DNA from: Heyndrickxia oleronia
Lineage (GTDB): Bacteria; Bacillota; Bacilli; Bacillales; Bacillaceae_C
Direction: 5' to 3'
Length of the DNA stretch: 64,000 nucleotides
NCBI RefSeq assembly: GCF_017809215.1
Contig: NZ_CP065424.1
Span: 238,001 to 302,000 of the forward strand
Both the position numbers and the translations under genes were made by a program. Positions 1 to 8,964 of the stretch are shown piece after piece. Each line of letters starts with the position of its first letter. Positions within the stretch are counted from its first letter, which is position 1. The notes beneath the pieces were generated by a model. It made no database searches, was not told the DNA's origin, and saw nothing but the letters and a program-made list of their open reading frames with translations.

Positions 1-68
1 ATGAGTATTTTACTAAATACTATAATCCATTATAGTAATATAAAGTTTATGATGAATAGTTTATAAAC

Positions 69-110
69 AAAGAAGGCGTTTCTTGTAATAAGAAAAGACG
101 CCTTCTTTTT
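69..110 (+). terminator. Intrinsic terminator of a gene outside the window
   Basis: A 10-bp stem (AAAGAAGGCG with its complement) is followed by a T-run. It lies upstream of the first gene, so it probably ends a transcript entering from the left edge. Nothing recognisable is coded in bases 1-60. Confidence 0.75.
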
Positions 111-179
111 CGATCAGAATGATTTGAAGTATTTTATGGTAAACTTAAATAAGATAGAATGTTGGAAATGAGGAATAAT

Positions 180-1052
180 ATGAACACAAACAAAAAGCAC
201 AAATCAAAAAAACTAAGACTATTTTTACGGGGATTGATCATCATTATTGGGGGATTTATTGCGGCATATGGGCTAGAAACAGTATTAATCCCCAATAGTG
301 TATCTGATGGAGGAGTAACGGGTCTTAGTATCGTTGCATCCAAGCTATTTGGATTACCATTAGGAATTTTAATTGCGATTATTAATATCCCATTTATTTG
401 GTTAGGATATCAACAAATCGGTAAAAGCTTTGCCGTTTATTCGATAATCGGAATTGCTTCATTAGCAGTTGGTACAAGCCTTATGCACCATATCCCAGCA
501 ATTATTGAAGGGGATACCTTGTTAGTTACTGTAGTAGGAGGTATCATCCTCGGATTGGGGATGGGGTTAGCATTGCGTAATGGTGGCGCATTAGATGGTA
601 TTGATATGTTAGCCGTGTTACTTTCACGAAAATTACCATTCGGGACAAGTGACTTCATTCTTTTCTTAAACATGTTTGTATTTATTTTTGTTTCAACTGT
701 ATTTGGACTTCAAGGGGCAATTCTTTCAGCTATTGCTTACTTTATTGCTTCTAAAGTGATTCACATTGTTGAGGTTGGTTTAAGCGGATCGAAAACATTT
801 AAAATTATTACGACTCAACCTGAATTAATGGTGGAAACAATACGTGATCGCTTAGGTAGAAGTGCAACATATAATGAAGTGTATGGTGGTTATTCTAAAG
901 AAAAGTTTAAAGAAATCACTTGTGTCATTAACCGCCTAGAAGAAAGTAAAATTAAGGAAATCATTCAGGATATTGACGAATCTGCCTTTGTTACCGTATA
1001 TGATGTAGCGGAAGTTAAGGGTGGTAATTTTAGAAAGAATAATATTCACTAG
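180..1052 (+). CDS. YitT family membrane protein (DUF161/DUF2179)
   Basis: A 290-residue protein with about five hydrophobic membrane segments in residues 12-200, followed by a soluble C-terminal domain of about 80 residues. That layout is typical of YitT-family proteins: an integral membrane part plus a cytoplasmic DUF2179 domain. The glycine-rich GGVTGLS and NGGALDGIDM stretches match family signatures. Upstream in-frame ATGs exist at 159 and 168, but only the ATG at 180 has a well-placed GAGGA (170-174). The substrate and role of the family are unknown. The gene appears monocistronic, with a terminator 23 bp downstream. Confidence 0.88.
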   Translation: MNTNKKHKSKKLRLFLRGLIIIIGGFIAAYGLETVLIPNSVSDGGVTGLSIVASKLFGLPLGILIAIINIPFIWLGYQQIGKSFAVYSIIGIASLAVGTSLMHHIPAIIEGDTLLVTVVGGIILGLGMGLALRNGGALDGIDMLAVLLSRKLPFGTSDFILFLNMFVFIFVSTVFGLQGAILSAIAYFIASKVIHIVEVGLSGSKTFKIITTQPELMVETIRDRLGRSATYNEVYGGYSKEKFKEITCVINRLEESKIKEIIQDIDESAFVTVYDVAEVKGGNFRKNNIH

Positions 1053-1074
1053 AATTCAAACCTGTAAGATGATA

Positions 1075-1114
1075 AAATCCCACAAAAAACTAGGTGATTT
1101 TTTGTGGGATTTTT
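1075..1114 (+). terminator. Terminator of the YitT gene
   Basis: An AAATCCCACAAAAAA stem pairs with a TTTTTTGTGGGATTT arm across an 8-nt loop and is followed by Ts. It could work in both directions. Confidence 0.85.
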
Positions 1115-1212
1115 CGTTATATACTCTATGTAATATTGATATTACATAATACTTTTAAATGGAGATTATTCAAGCGCACGGATCAATAGTATATCTTTAA
1201 CCCGCTAAATAA

Positions 1213-1407
1213 TTATATATGATGTTTTTGGTTCATATCTTGATTAATAATAACTGCATTTTTATATATGTTACCCATTTCAGTAAAATTACCTTCTCTA
1301 GTTATATACCCATAATCTATCATAAGCTGTTTTACATCACTAGGTAGTTCTATGAAGGCAAGCTTTCCTGCACAAAAGCTTCTAATTATTTTTACTCTTT
1401 CATCCAT
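1213..1407 (-). CDS. Small hypothetical protein
   Basis: A 64-residue ORF with no recognised family. It begins MDERVKIIRSF, has a single Cys, and its middle (about residues 18-45) reads like a small helical fold with a GYITREGNF turn. A longer in-frame ATG at 1425 overlaps the GGAGGA Shine-Dalgarno (1418-1423), so the ATG at 1407, 10 nt from that site, is the better start. No membrane segment or signal peptide is seen. It stands alone between a plus-strand terminator and a plus-strand GNAT gene. The strong ribosome binding site is the main support that it is real. Confidence 0.6.
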   Translation of the reverse strand: MDERVKIIRSFCAGKLAFIELPSDVKQLMIDYGYITREGNFTEMGNIYKNAVIINQDMNQKHHI

Positions 1408-1727
1408 AGTTAGTATCTCCTCCATTTATTTCTATCTTAATTTTACAGTAAAAGGAAACAACTTTCTATATTAATGGGTTATTTACCTTTATTTACCATC
1501 GCAACAATTGGATGGACCGTTATTTTTTATTTTTTATATTCAATACAAAAATAATTTTATTCATGTAATAATAATCTATTATCATTTCAAATTGCACAGG
1601 GCGATCACCTATGAAGGTTTTCGTCTTTTTTTGTCGAAGTTAAAGATAGGTAGTTGTAGGTATGAATGGAACAAGTGACTCGTACGTTTTTTTTATTAGC
1701 ATGACTTAGAAGGAGTGGGGATGCCTT
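1408..1727. other. Intergenic region with a weak hairpin
   Basis: A 320-bp AT-rich gap between divergent genes. It contains an imperfect hairpin at about 1599-1620 followed by a seven-T run (1624-1631), like a weak plus-strand terminator or attenuator ahead of the GNAT gene. AAGGAG-like sequence at 1710-1715 serves the downstream gene. No other gene is seen. Confidence 0.4.
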
Positions 1728-2276
1728 ATGACTTATGACCATCAAAATAAAAGAATTTCTACTGAAAGGCTAGTACTAAGATTATTTCAAAAATCTGATG
1801 CAGAAGCTGTCACTAAACTCTGCAATAATTATAATATTTATAAAAATACATTATACCTACCTTATCCATACACTTTAGAGGATGCTTTAACATGGATTAA
1901 CCATCATCTTGATCATTTTAATGCTGATAAGTCATATGAATTTGCTATAACAGATAAAGAAACTGGTCGTGTATATGGAGCTATCGCTTTATCTAACAAC
2001 AAAAAATTTAATAATGGGGAGCTAGCGTATTGGATAGGTGAAGAGTTTTGGGGAAATGGATATGCTACTGAGGCGGCACAGGCTATATTACGATTTGCAT
2101 TTGATGAAAAGAAATACCATAAAGTATTTGCTCGATACTTTCATTCAAATCAAGCATCAGGAAGGGTTATGCAAAAATTAGGCATGAAAAAGGAAGGGAT
2201 ATTCATTGACCATGTGAAGAAAGAAAATCAATATGTCGACCTAGTATATTACGGAATAATTAACCCTCAAGAATGA
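1728..2276 (+). CDS. GNAT N-acetyltransferase, RimJ/RimL type
   Basis: A 182-residue acetyl-CoA-dependent N-acetyltransferase. The N-terminal STERLVLRLF strand and the central YWIGEEFWGNGYATEA segment (the acetyl-CoA binding R/QxxGxG/A region, here GNGYATEA) are hallmarks of the RimJ/RimL branch, as is the C-terminal KLGMKKEG. The ATG at 1721 runs into a stop after five codons, so 1728 is the start; AGGAG lies 12 nt upstream. The substrate is unknown: the branch includes ribosomal-protein and small-molecule or antibiotic acetylators. A second GNAT follows in the same direction, not in the same tight operon. Confidence 0.88.
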   Translation: MTYDHQNKRISTERLVLRLFQKSDAEAVTKLCNNYNIYKNTLYLPYPYTLEDALTWINHHLDHFNADKSYEFAITDKETGRVYGAIALSNNKKFNNGELAYWIGEEFWGNGYATEAAQAILRFAFDEKKYHKVFARYFHSNQASGRVMQKLGMKKEGIFIDHVKKENQYVDLVYYGIINPQE

Positions 2277-2432
2277 ACATATATACAAAAAGCTACCTTC
2301 CTAAAATTAATCAGGTTTAAGAGTATTCTTTGATTTTTATATGGTTCACGGAAGGGAAAAACACTAATTAGTAGAATGATAAACTAAATTATACATATTA
2401 ATCTTACCGTAAATGAAAGGGGAGAGTGTAGG

Positions 2433-2963
2433 ATGTTTCCGTTACTAGAAACTGAGAGGCTTAACTTAAGGAGAATTGAAAAAGAAGATGCAGAAGATAT
2501 CTTTCGTTGTTTTTCAAATTCCGATGTAACTCGTTACTATGGTCAGGAATCCTTTACAAGTTTCGAACAAGCTGAGCAGATCATTGAGATGTTTAATCAT
2601 AACTTTAAAGAAAGACGCGGAATTAGATGGGGAATGGAATTAAAAGATCAGAAGGGAATCATTGGGTCGATTGGATTCAATGCGTGGGTTCCTAAATATA
2701 AAAGAGCTGAAATCGGCTATGAACTGCACCCAGATTTTTGGAGGAAGGGCTATGCATCAGAAGCAGTGAAAGCAGTCGTCGATTATGGATTCAATCATCT
2801 GGATTTAAATCGAATTGGTGCAGTAGTATTTTTGGATAATACGGCTTCTAATGATTTATTGATTAAGTTGGGCTTCGAAAAAGAAGGAGTCTTACGAAAT
2901 TATATTTATCAAAATGGCATTTCATATGACACAAATGTATATTCATTGGTGAAAAATCATTAA
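2433..2963 (+). CDS. GNAT N-acetyltransferase, RimJ/RimL type
   Basis: A 176-residue protein of the same superfamily as its upstream neighbour, but clearly a different paralogue. It starts with LLETERLNLRRIEKEDAEDI and carries a HPDFWRKGYASEAV acetyl-CoA loop and a KLGFEKEG C-terminal motif. The start follows an AAGGGGAGAG Shine-Dalgarno. It is convergent with the sigma-factor gene; a shared bidirectional hairpin separates them. The substrate cannot be deduced. Confidence 0.9.
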   Translation: MFPLLETERLNLRRIEKEDAEDIFRCFSNSDVTRYYGQESFTSFEQAEQIIEMFNHNFKERRGIRWGMELKDQKGIIGSIGFNAWVPKYKRAEIGYELHPDFWRKGYASEAVKAVVDYGFNHLDLNRIGAVVFLDNTASNDLLIKLGFEKEGVLRNYIYQNGISYDTNVYSLVKNH

Positions 2964-2982
2964 TTTTATAGAGTATAAGGTA

Positions 2983-3030
2983 GAAAACAAAGACTGAATC
3001 AATTTTTATAAATGGATCGTCTTTGTTTTC
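2983..3030. terminator. Bidirectional hairpin between convergent genes
   Basis: A perfect 12-bp inverted repeat (GAAAACAAAGAC and its complement) with a 24-nt loop sits between the converging GNAT and sigma-factor genes. The T-runs are within the stem ends, so efficiency is uncertain. Confidence 0.6.
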
Positions 3031-3038
3031 CTTTATTT

Positions 3039-3974
3039 CTAGTGAAGCCAATTCAAGAATGGATGTTTGTCTAATTGAGGTGGGATGCCTAACTCTTTTG
3101 ATGCAGCAAAGATCAATTCCTTTCTAAAAAAATAACTTCGGTGGTACACAATTTGATCATTCTCTATTTCTTGATATTGAATATCGTGAATGAGAGGACC
3201 ACCTTCAGAATCTGCCAATACAATAATGACTTGCTTCCCCCACAAAGTAAATTCTTGGGCTTTATAGAGTGGTAGACCATATTGTAGGGAGCCATTTCGA
3301 ATTTCTTCTTTTGTTACTTCTAAGAATCCTAGAGAAGCCTCATATTGTGCATGATCACTTATTAGCCTTAGTATTCCTTCTACATCTCCTTGATTAAATG
3401 CTTTTAAGTAGGCCTGAATAATTTTATGATTTTTCTTTGAGTTTTCGTGAGCTTTTAGGGGTGCCAATTCAGTTCTTTTTAATTTATCTCGGACTCTTCG
3501 TGTTGTTGCATAAATCGCTCCAGGTGTTGTTTTCACAATACCTGCAACTTCATCAGCTGTAAATTGGAAAACTTCCATCAGTAAAAATACCGCTGTCTGT
3601 CTAGGTGTAAAAAGATAGAAGAGATGTTCCAATGCTTCTTCGATGTCAAAGTGATCTGAAATCTCTTCTACTATCCCACCATCTAGTTCAGTTAAGCGCC
3701 CAATCTCTTTTTTCCTTTTACGGCATTGATCGATCCAAGTGTTCGTCGCGATTCGATAAAGATAGGATTTGAGATTGGTTGGGTGCCACCGTTGATATAA
3801 ACCACCTAATGCCTTTAACATGGTCTCTTGATAGAGATCTTCGCCATCCCAAGGCGATCCAGTTAAGTAGCGGCAGTACTTCCATAATCCTTCTCCTATA
3901 TCTTCAATAAGAGTATTAAATTTTTGATGAAGCTCTCGAGATGGCTCATAGAGCTCATTCTTTTTATCTATCAT
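3039..3974 (-). CDS. ECF sigma factor with C-terminal SnoaL-like domain
   Basis: A 311-residue extracytoplasmic-function sigma factor. Residues about 18-80 form region 2 (DGEDLYQETMLKAL, then SYLYRIATNTWID with the promoter-melting helix), and about 105-165 form region 4 (FTPRQTAVFLLMEVFQFTADEVA). Some 110 further residues resemble a SnoaL/NTF2-like domain (QAYLKAFNQGDVEGILRLIS). Group members with this tail have no dedicated anti-sigma; the tail modulates activity. No anti-sigma gene is adjacent here, which agrees. The start at 3974 has TGGAGG 10 nt upstream; an in-frame ATG at 4049 lacks one. The target promoters are unknown. Confidence 0.85.
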   Translation of the reverse strand: MIDKKNELYEPSRELHQKFNTLIEDIGEGLWKYCRYLTGSPWDGEDLYQETMLKALGGLYQRWHPTNLKSYLYRIATNTWIDQCRKRKKEIGRLTELDGGIVEEISDHFDIEEALEHLFYLFTPRQTAVFLLMEVFQFTADEVAGIVKTTPGAIYATTRRVRDKLKRTELAPLKAHENSKKNHKIIQAYLKAFNQGDVEGILRLISDHAQYEASLGFLEVTKEEIRNGSLQYGLPLYKAQEFTLWGKQVIIVLADSEGGPLIHDIQYQEIENDQIVYHRSYFFRKELIFAASKELGIPPQLDKHPFLNWLH

Positions 3975-4195
3975 CACAATAAAACCTCCATTTCCTGTAT
4001 CTATATGTATAACGAATGAAGAGAACGGAATTATACTCATGGTAATCATTTTTTTGGAAGTAAATCGATGCTGCTTTATTAAAAGTATATCAATTTTTGG
4101 TAATTATCCAAATAATGCGAGAACGATTCTTTAAAAGTAGGTGCTGTCAGACAATCACTGAGCCCTATGATACAATGATCATATAATTTTTTATA

Positions 4196-4741
4196 ATGCT
4201 CTTTTCTAAGCTATTGTTATTTACCAAAGTTTTTAACATATACAAACAGGTTAAAACGAGATGCCTCTGCACAGAGAAAAGAGCTGCAGGCTATAAAAGA
4301 ACGCTGCATTTTATTAGGTGTAAAAGCCGGTAGTAGGGCTTTTACAAAAGCAACAAATAATTTTATATATGATGCTCTTTTCTCAACCATTGTTATTAAC
4401 AAAATTTTTAACATATACAAATAGGTTGAAAATCGATAAGACCTTCATTCCACTGAGAAAAGAGCTGCAAGCTATAAAAGAACGCTGCCCTTTTATTAGG
4501 TGTAAAAGCCGGTAGTAGGGCTTTTACAAAAGCAACAAACAATTTTATATATATTAATGCTCTTTTCTCAACCATTGTTATTAACAAAATTTTTAACATA
4601 TACAAATAGGTTGAAAATCGACAAGACCTTCATTCCACTGAGAAAAGAGCTGCAAGCTATAAAAGAACGCTGCCCTTTTATTAGGTGTAAAAGCCGGTAG
4701 TAGGGCTTTTACAAAAGCAATAAACAATACGAAAATGGCCT
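4196..4741 (+). repeat. Three tandem copies of a structured dispersed repeat
   Basis: Units start at 4198, 4374 and 4559 (periods 176 and 185 bp). Units 2 and 3 are almost identical; unit 1 is diverged. Each holds GCTCTTTTCTCA paired at a distance with TGAGAAAAGAGC, then a second hairpin GTAAAAGCC/GGGCTTTTAC. The block ends with GAAAATGGCCT, 35 bp before the SNF2 start. Related copies lie at 23897, 30978, 38256, 39257, 45986 and 56428. Minus-strand ORFs of 65-67 codons inside it look like by-products of the repeat. Confidence 0.85.
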
Positions 4742-4776
4742 ATATTAAAACGAATCCTCAGGAAGGAGAGGGCTGA

Positions 4777-7700
4777 ATGAATTTAAAATTAAATCCAAAA
4801 ATCATTAAAGATATGTGCGGGACAGTCTCCTTCAAAAGAGGAGAAGGTTTTTTTCGGACGAATAAAATAACATTTGAAAGATTCAATTCAAATGAATTTA
4901 TAGCTAAAGTAGCTGGTGTGGATGATTTCCTTGTGACAATCGTAAAAGATGCAGATGGAGAAATTCGGACACAATGCAGTTGTCCCAAATTAGCTTCTTT
5001 TCAAAAGGAGTGTCAGCATATTGCCGCAGTCTTGCTATCTATATACGAATATCAGCGCCAAGGAAAAACCCCATTTCAAAGTATCCAACCAATGGATTCA
5101 GAAAATCAGGGGCTAACTGAAGGTATATTGACACTATTTGATGATGTTCCAAAGCGTTCAAGTGGACATCAATTATATTTTGAAAATAGACAGGTAATTG
5201 ATGCCGATTTTATATGTAAACCTGTACTTATAGGGGATGGGAAATATATTTTTGGGATACAGTTAAAGATTGGATTAATAAAGATACAAGATATTCGCAA
5301 CTTTTTAATGCGTGTGAAAGAAGGAATGTCAATTTTTCTTTCAGATACCTTTACTTATGATCCAAGTATTCACTGTTTTCGAAAGGAAACGGATCTTGTC
5401 ATTCAGCAGCTGATCCAAGTGATTCAAGATGAAAAGACGTTTCAGAAGAGCATAATGGACTCTATTAATGAGAGCTTAGACAATGATCTATTATTGATTC
5501 CTCCTTCTTCATGGGGAACACTTATTCCTTTATTGAAAAATCTCCCGTACGTACATTTGCATCATCAGGGAAAGATTTTTAAAGGATTACAAGTATCACT
5601 GGAACCCCTTCCAATCCGATATGATTTTGCCGAAAACGATAGAAGTGGATATAGTTTGAAAATTCAAGGCTTGAAGCGGATTATGGTGTTCGAGTTGTAT
5701 GGGTATGCTTTATATGATGGAATATTGGTTCGGTTAGAAAGTGAAGATTGTCATCGTCTATTGTATTTAAAGCAATTATTAGATTCATCAAGAACAAATC
5801 AAATTACGATTCCTCTAGAGCAAAAAGAGATATTCCTTAATAAAGTGGTTCCTGGATTGAAACGGATAGGTAATGTAAACATTTCTCCCTCCATTTCAAG
5901 ACAGCTGGTTCAGATTCCCTTGGTGGCCAAGCTATATTTGGATCGCGTAAAAAACCGCTTGCTTGCAGGGCTGGAATTTCACTATGAAAATATGGTGATC
6001 AATCCATTAGAAAATCGTGAACTTCCTTCAGGAGCAATGATCATGAGGGATATTGAGAAAGAAAATGAAATTCTCCAATTGATGGAGGAGAGTTCATTCG
6101 CTAAAACAGATGGTGGATATTTTTTGCATAATGAAGAGTTGGAATACGATTTCCTATATTATATGATTCCGAAGCTTGAAAAGATTGTTCAAATCTACGC
6201 AACGACAGCAGTGAGAAATCGGATATTTAAAGGAAATACTCCTCCGAAAATCAGGATAAAGATGAAAAAGGAACGGAAGAATTGGCTGGAATTTAAATTC
6301 GAAATGGATGGGATTCCTGAAAAACATATTCGTGACATTTTATTAGCGCTGGAGGAGAAAAGGAAATACTATCGTTTGCGAAATGGATCATTATTATCTT
6401 TGGAGACAAGGGAATTTGAAGAAATTCAACGGTTTTTACGGGCGCTTCCAATTCAGAATGAGGATATGGAAGGTAGCTTCGATGTACCCATTGTGCAGGG
6501 CCTTCGTGCTCTTGATTCTGTAGAGGAGGGTCCTTCTTTTGAATTAGAAGACACATTCCGTCAATTCCTAGAAACAATCCAGAGCCCTGGTAGTATGGAA
6601 TTTGAGGTACCAAAGGAACTACAATCAGTACTAAGGGATTACCAGGTACAGGGCTATCAATGGATGAAAACCCTTGCTAGTTACGGCTTCGGAGGAATTC
6701 TAGCAGATGATATGGGATTAGGAAAGACATTGCAAAGCATTAGTTTTATTCAATCGGAACTATCGGATATTAGACAGAAGCAGCATCCGGCTCTCATTAT
6801 ATGTCCATCATCTTTGACCTATAACTGGCTGAGTGAAATAATGACATTTACTCCGCAGATACAGGCGATTGTTATTGATGGTAATAAAAAAGAACGGCTT
6901 CATTTACAAAAGGAACTAACTGGAATAGATGTGTTGATAACCTCCTATCCATTGCTACGAAGGGATATTAAATGGTTTGAGAAACAACAGTTTCATACGG
7001 TGTTTTTTGATGAAGCTCAAGCATTTAAAAATCCTTTTACCCAAACTGCTCGTGCGGTAAAAAAGATAATGGCAGATTATCGCTTTGCTCTTACAGGAAC
7101 GCCTGTAGAGAATTCACTAGAGGAGCTGTGGTCCATTTTTCATGTGGTATTTCCTGACTTATTTCAAGGATTAAAGGAATACAACAACTTATCAAGAAAA
7201 GTCATAGCTAAAAGGATTCGTCCATTTTTACTTCGCCGATTAAAAGAGGATGTTTTATCAGAGCTTCCAGGGAAGGTTGAGTCAATGGAATCCATCGAGT
7301 TACTTCCGGAGCAGAAGAAGCTGTATGCTGCCTATTTAGCAAAGCTAAGGCATGACACGTTAAAACATTTAGATAGAGATACAATAAGGAAAAATCGAAT
7401 TAAAATCCTTGCCGGCCTCACACGATTACGACAAATCTGCTGCCATCCAGCTCTGTTTGTTGATGGCTATAAAGGAACCTCATCAAAATTTGAGCAACTA
7501 AAGCAAATTATTAAAGAATCTATGCTTTCTAGAAGAAGAGTGTTGATCTTTTCTCAGTTTACAAAGATGCTTCATCTGATTGGAAGTGAGCTCGTTGCAC
7601 AGGGATTACCATATTTTTATCTTGATGGAAAAACTCCTTCAGAGGAGCGGGTAGAATTGTGCCGTCGATTTAACTCAGGTGAGCGAGATATATTTCTTAT

Positions 7701-7992
7701 TTCCTTAAAGGCAGGAGGTACGGGTCTTAATTTAGCTGGAGCTGATACGGTCATTTTATATGATCTATGGTGGAATCCTGCCGTTGAAGAGCAAGCCGCT
7801 GATCGGGCACATCGTATGGGACAGACAAATGAAGTACAGGTTATTAAAATGATTTCGCGTGGAACAATTGAAGAAAAAATGAACGAGCTTCAAACAGAAA
7901 AGCGCCATTTAATTGAGGAAATTATTAATCCTAATAAAAATTCCTCTTTTACACTTACAGAAAATGATATAAGAGAAATATTGATGATATAA
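4777..7992 (+). CDS. SNF2-family DEAD/DEAH helicase with SWIM zinc finger
   Basis: A 1071-residue bacterial SNF2 ATPase. An N-terminal SWIM zinc finger has C67, C69, C79 and H81 (CxCPx9CxH). A long SNF2-associated region follows, then the ATPase core: Walker A GLGKT near 646-650, a DEAQ box near 745, LTGTP, and motif VI QAADRAHRMGQ near 1005. Family members move along duplex DNA and remodel protein-nucleic-acid complexes; the cellular role of bacterial members is poorly known. AAGGAGAGG precedes the ATG. The repeat array ends 35 bp upstream, so it is likely in the leader or promoter. A strong terminator follows. Confidence 0.95.
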   Translation: MNLKLNPKIIKDMCGTVSFKRGEGFFRTNKITFERFNSNEFIAKVAGVDDFLVTIVKDADGEIRTQCSCPKLASFQKECQHIAAVLLSIYEYQRQGKTPFQSIQPMDSENQGLTEGILTLFDDVPKRSSGHQLYFENRQVIDADFICKPVLIGDGKYIFGIQLKIGLIKIQDIRNFLMRVKEGMSIFLSDTFTYDPSIHCFRKETDLVIQQLIQVIQDEKTFQKSIMDSINESLDNDLLLIPPSSWGTLIPLLKNLPYVHLHHQGKIFKGLQVSLEPLPIRYDFAENDRSGYSLKIQGLKRIMVFELYGYALYDGILVRLESEDCHRLLYLKQLLDSSRTNQITIPLEQKEIFLNKVVPGLKRIGNVNISPSISRQLVQIPLVAKLYLDRVKNRLLAGLEFHYENMVINPLENRELPSGAMIMRDIEKENEILQLMEESSFAKTDGGYFLHNEELEYDFLYYMIPKLEKIVQIYATTAVRNRIFKGNTPPKIRIKMKKERKNWLEFKFEMDGIPEKHIRDILLALEEKRKYYRLRNGSLLSLETREFEEIQRFLRALPIQNEDMEGSFDVPIVQGLRALDSVEEGPSFELEDTFRQFLETIQSPGSMEFEVPKELQSVLRDYQVQGYQWMKTLASYGFGGILADDMGLGKTLQSISFIQSELSDIRQKQHPALIICPSSLTYNWLSEIMTFTPQIQAIVIDGNKKERLHLQKELTGIDVLITSYPLLRRDIKWFEKQQFHTVFFDEAQAFKNPFTQTARAVKKIMADYRFALTGTPVENSLEELWSIFHVVFPDLFQGLKEYNNLSRKVIAKRIRPFLLRRLKEDVLSELPGKVESMESIELLPEQKKLYAAYLAKLRHDTLKHLDRDTIRKNRIKILAGLTRLRQICCHPALFVDGYKGTSSKFEQLKQIIKESMLSRRRVLIFSQFTKMLHLIGSELVAQGLPYFYLDGKTPSEERVELCRRFNSGERDIFLISLKAGGTGLNLAGADTVILYDLWWNPAVEEQAADRAHRMGQTNEVQVIKMISRGTIEEKMNELQTEKRHLIEEIINPNKNSSFTLTENDIREILMI

Positions 7993-7994
7993 GT

Positions 7995-8025
7995 GAGAGA
8001 CAAGCTAAGCTTGTCTCTCTTTTTG
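7995..8025 (+). terminator. Terminator of the SNF2 gene
   Basis: An 11-bp perfect stem (GAGAGACAAGC and its complement) with a 3-nt loop and a T-run lies immediately after the stop codon. Confidence 0.92.
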
Positions 8026-8082
8026 TGTGTAAAAGTTCAGAACAAGAGTAATGATAATCATTAGGTGTGGGAAGATCTAAAG

Positions 8083-8134
8083 TTGACATGAAACCAAAAG
8101 GTTTTATATAATCAGAAAGTGAAACCAAAAGGTT
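8083..8134 (+). promoter_or_regulatory. Promoter with duplicated ArsR-type operator
   Basis: TTGACA (8083-8088), an 18-bp spacer and TATAAT (8107-8112) form a near-consensus promoter. The 14-bp word GAAACCAAAAGGTT occurs at 8090-8103, in the spacer, and again at 8121-8134, 31 bp (about three helical turns) downstream. Each copy contains the inverted core AACC-N4-GGTT. Inference: these are sites for the ArsR protein encoded by the second gene, giving autoregulation. Confidence 0.75.
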
Positions 8135-8161
8135 CTATAAAATGAAAGAAGGTTATTGATA

Positions 8162-8593
8162 ATGGAAACAATTCATCAAAATAATGTACCAGATATTAAG
8201 CAAACAGTTATTATACAATCTCCAATCCAAAAAGTTTGGGAGACTGTCACAACATCTGAAGGAATCGCATCATGGTTTATGCCAAATGATTTTGAACTCC
8301 AATTAGGACATGAATTTCATGTGCAATCGCCTTTCGGTCCATCCCCTTGCAAAGTGCTAGAAATTGATGCTCCCAATCGCTTAACCTTTTCATGGGATAC
8401 AGATGGTTGGTTCGTTACCTTCATTTTAAAAGATTTAGGTGATAAAACAGAATTTACTCTCATACATGGTGGTTGGAAAGAGGCAGATGCGATTGTGCCA
8501 AAAGCGGGTGAAAAAGCATCCATTATTCGTGAAAACATGAATCAAGGTTGGGCAGGTATTGTTAATAAACTGCGAAAGCTGATTGAAGGCTAG
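8162..8593 (+). CDS. SRPBCC (AHSA1/START-like) domain protein
   Basis: A 143-residue single-domain protein. [17 protein letters not shown] followed by [12 protein letters not shown] is the signature N-terminus of the AHSA1-like SRPBCC fold, a hydrophobic-ligand cavity; the C-terminal helix carries [15 protein letters not shown]. The TTG at 8156 is too close to the AAGAAGG site, so the ATG at 8162 (9-nt spacing) is chosen. It overlaps the ArsR gene by one base (TAGTG), so the two are co-translated. Such SRPBCC-ArsR pairs are common in bacilli; the ligand is unknown. Confidence 0.85.
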   Translation: METIHQNNVPDIKQTVIIQSPIQKVWETVTTSEGIASWFMPNDFELQLGHEFHVQSPFGPSPCKVLEIDAPNRLTFSWDTDGWFVTFILKDLGDKTEFTLIHGGWKEADAIVPKAGEKASIIRENMNQGWAGIVNKLRKLIEG

Positions 8594-8943
8594 TGTCTAG
8601 GGCAGCCCAAAAGTATGATGTATTTCAAGCAATCGCTGATCCCACTCGTAGAGAAGTACTTCGGTTGTTATCGGAAAAGGAGCTGCCGATCTCTGAAATT
8701 ACTTCCCACTTTCCTATGAGCCGTACAGCTGTTGCAAAGCATCTACATATACTTTCCGAAGCGGAATTAGTCAGTGGAAGAAAAGTCGGAAGAGAGAAAA
8801 GGTACCGACTTGTACCGGAAACATTAACAGAATTGAAGGATTGGCTTGCTTATTATGAACAATTCTGGAGTAATAAATTGACCAGACTTAAATATATTGT
8901 TGAGTCAACTGTGGAATCGGAAATAGACAATACTCCAGATTGA
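8593..8943 (+). CDS. ArsR-family winged-helix repressor
   Basis: A 116-residue regulator starting with GTG, the first base of which is the last base of the upstream TAG stop. FQAIADPTRREVLRLL and the recognition segment MSRTAVAKHLHILSEAELV define the winged helix, followed by a GREKRYRL wing. It lacks the cysteine-rich metal site of ArsR/SmtB sensors and has a C-terminal extension typical of regulators paired with SRPBCC proteins. It probably represses its own operon through the duplicated operator at 8090 and 8121. Confidence 0.88.
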   Translation: MSRAAQKYDVFQAIADPTRREVLRLLSEKELPISEITSHFPMSRTAVAKHLHILSEAELVSGRKVGREKRYRLVPETLTELKDWLAYYEQFWSNKLTRLKYIVESTVESEIDNTPD

Positions 8944-8964
8944 AGAAAATAGGCTAGTTAGGAG

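Noticed and set aside
437..673. Minus-strand ORF within the YitT gene, and similar shadow ORFs across the window
   Set aside because: Opposite-strand or out-of-frame readings of well-supported genes, without ribosome sites or recognisable domains.
4217..4605. Two minus-strand ORFs of 65-67 codons with a shared MYMLKILLITMVEKRA start
   Set aside because: They lie entirely inside the tandem repeat, owe their similarity to it, and the frame is not kept in other repeat copies. No ribosome site precedes them.
4196..4741. CRISPR or tandem satellite coding repeat
   Set aside because: Repeat units are 176-185 bp with internal hairpins and dispersed relatives; not repeat-spacer architecture.
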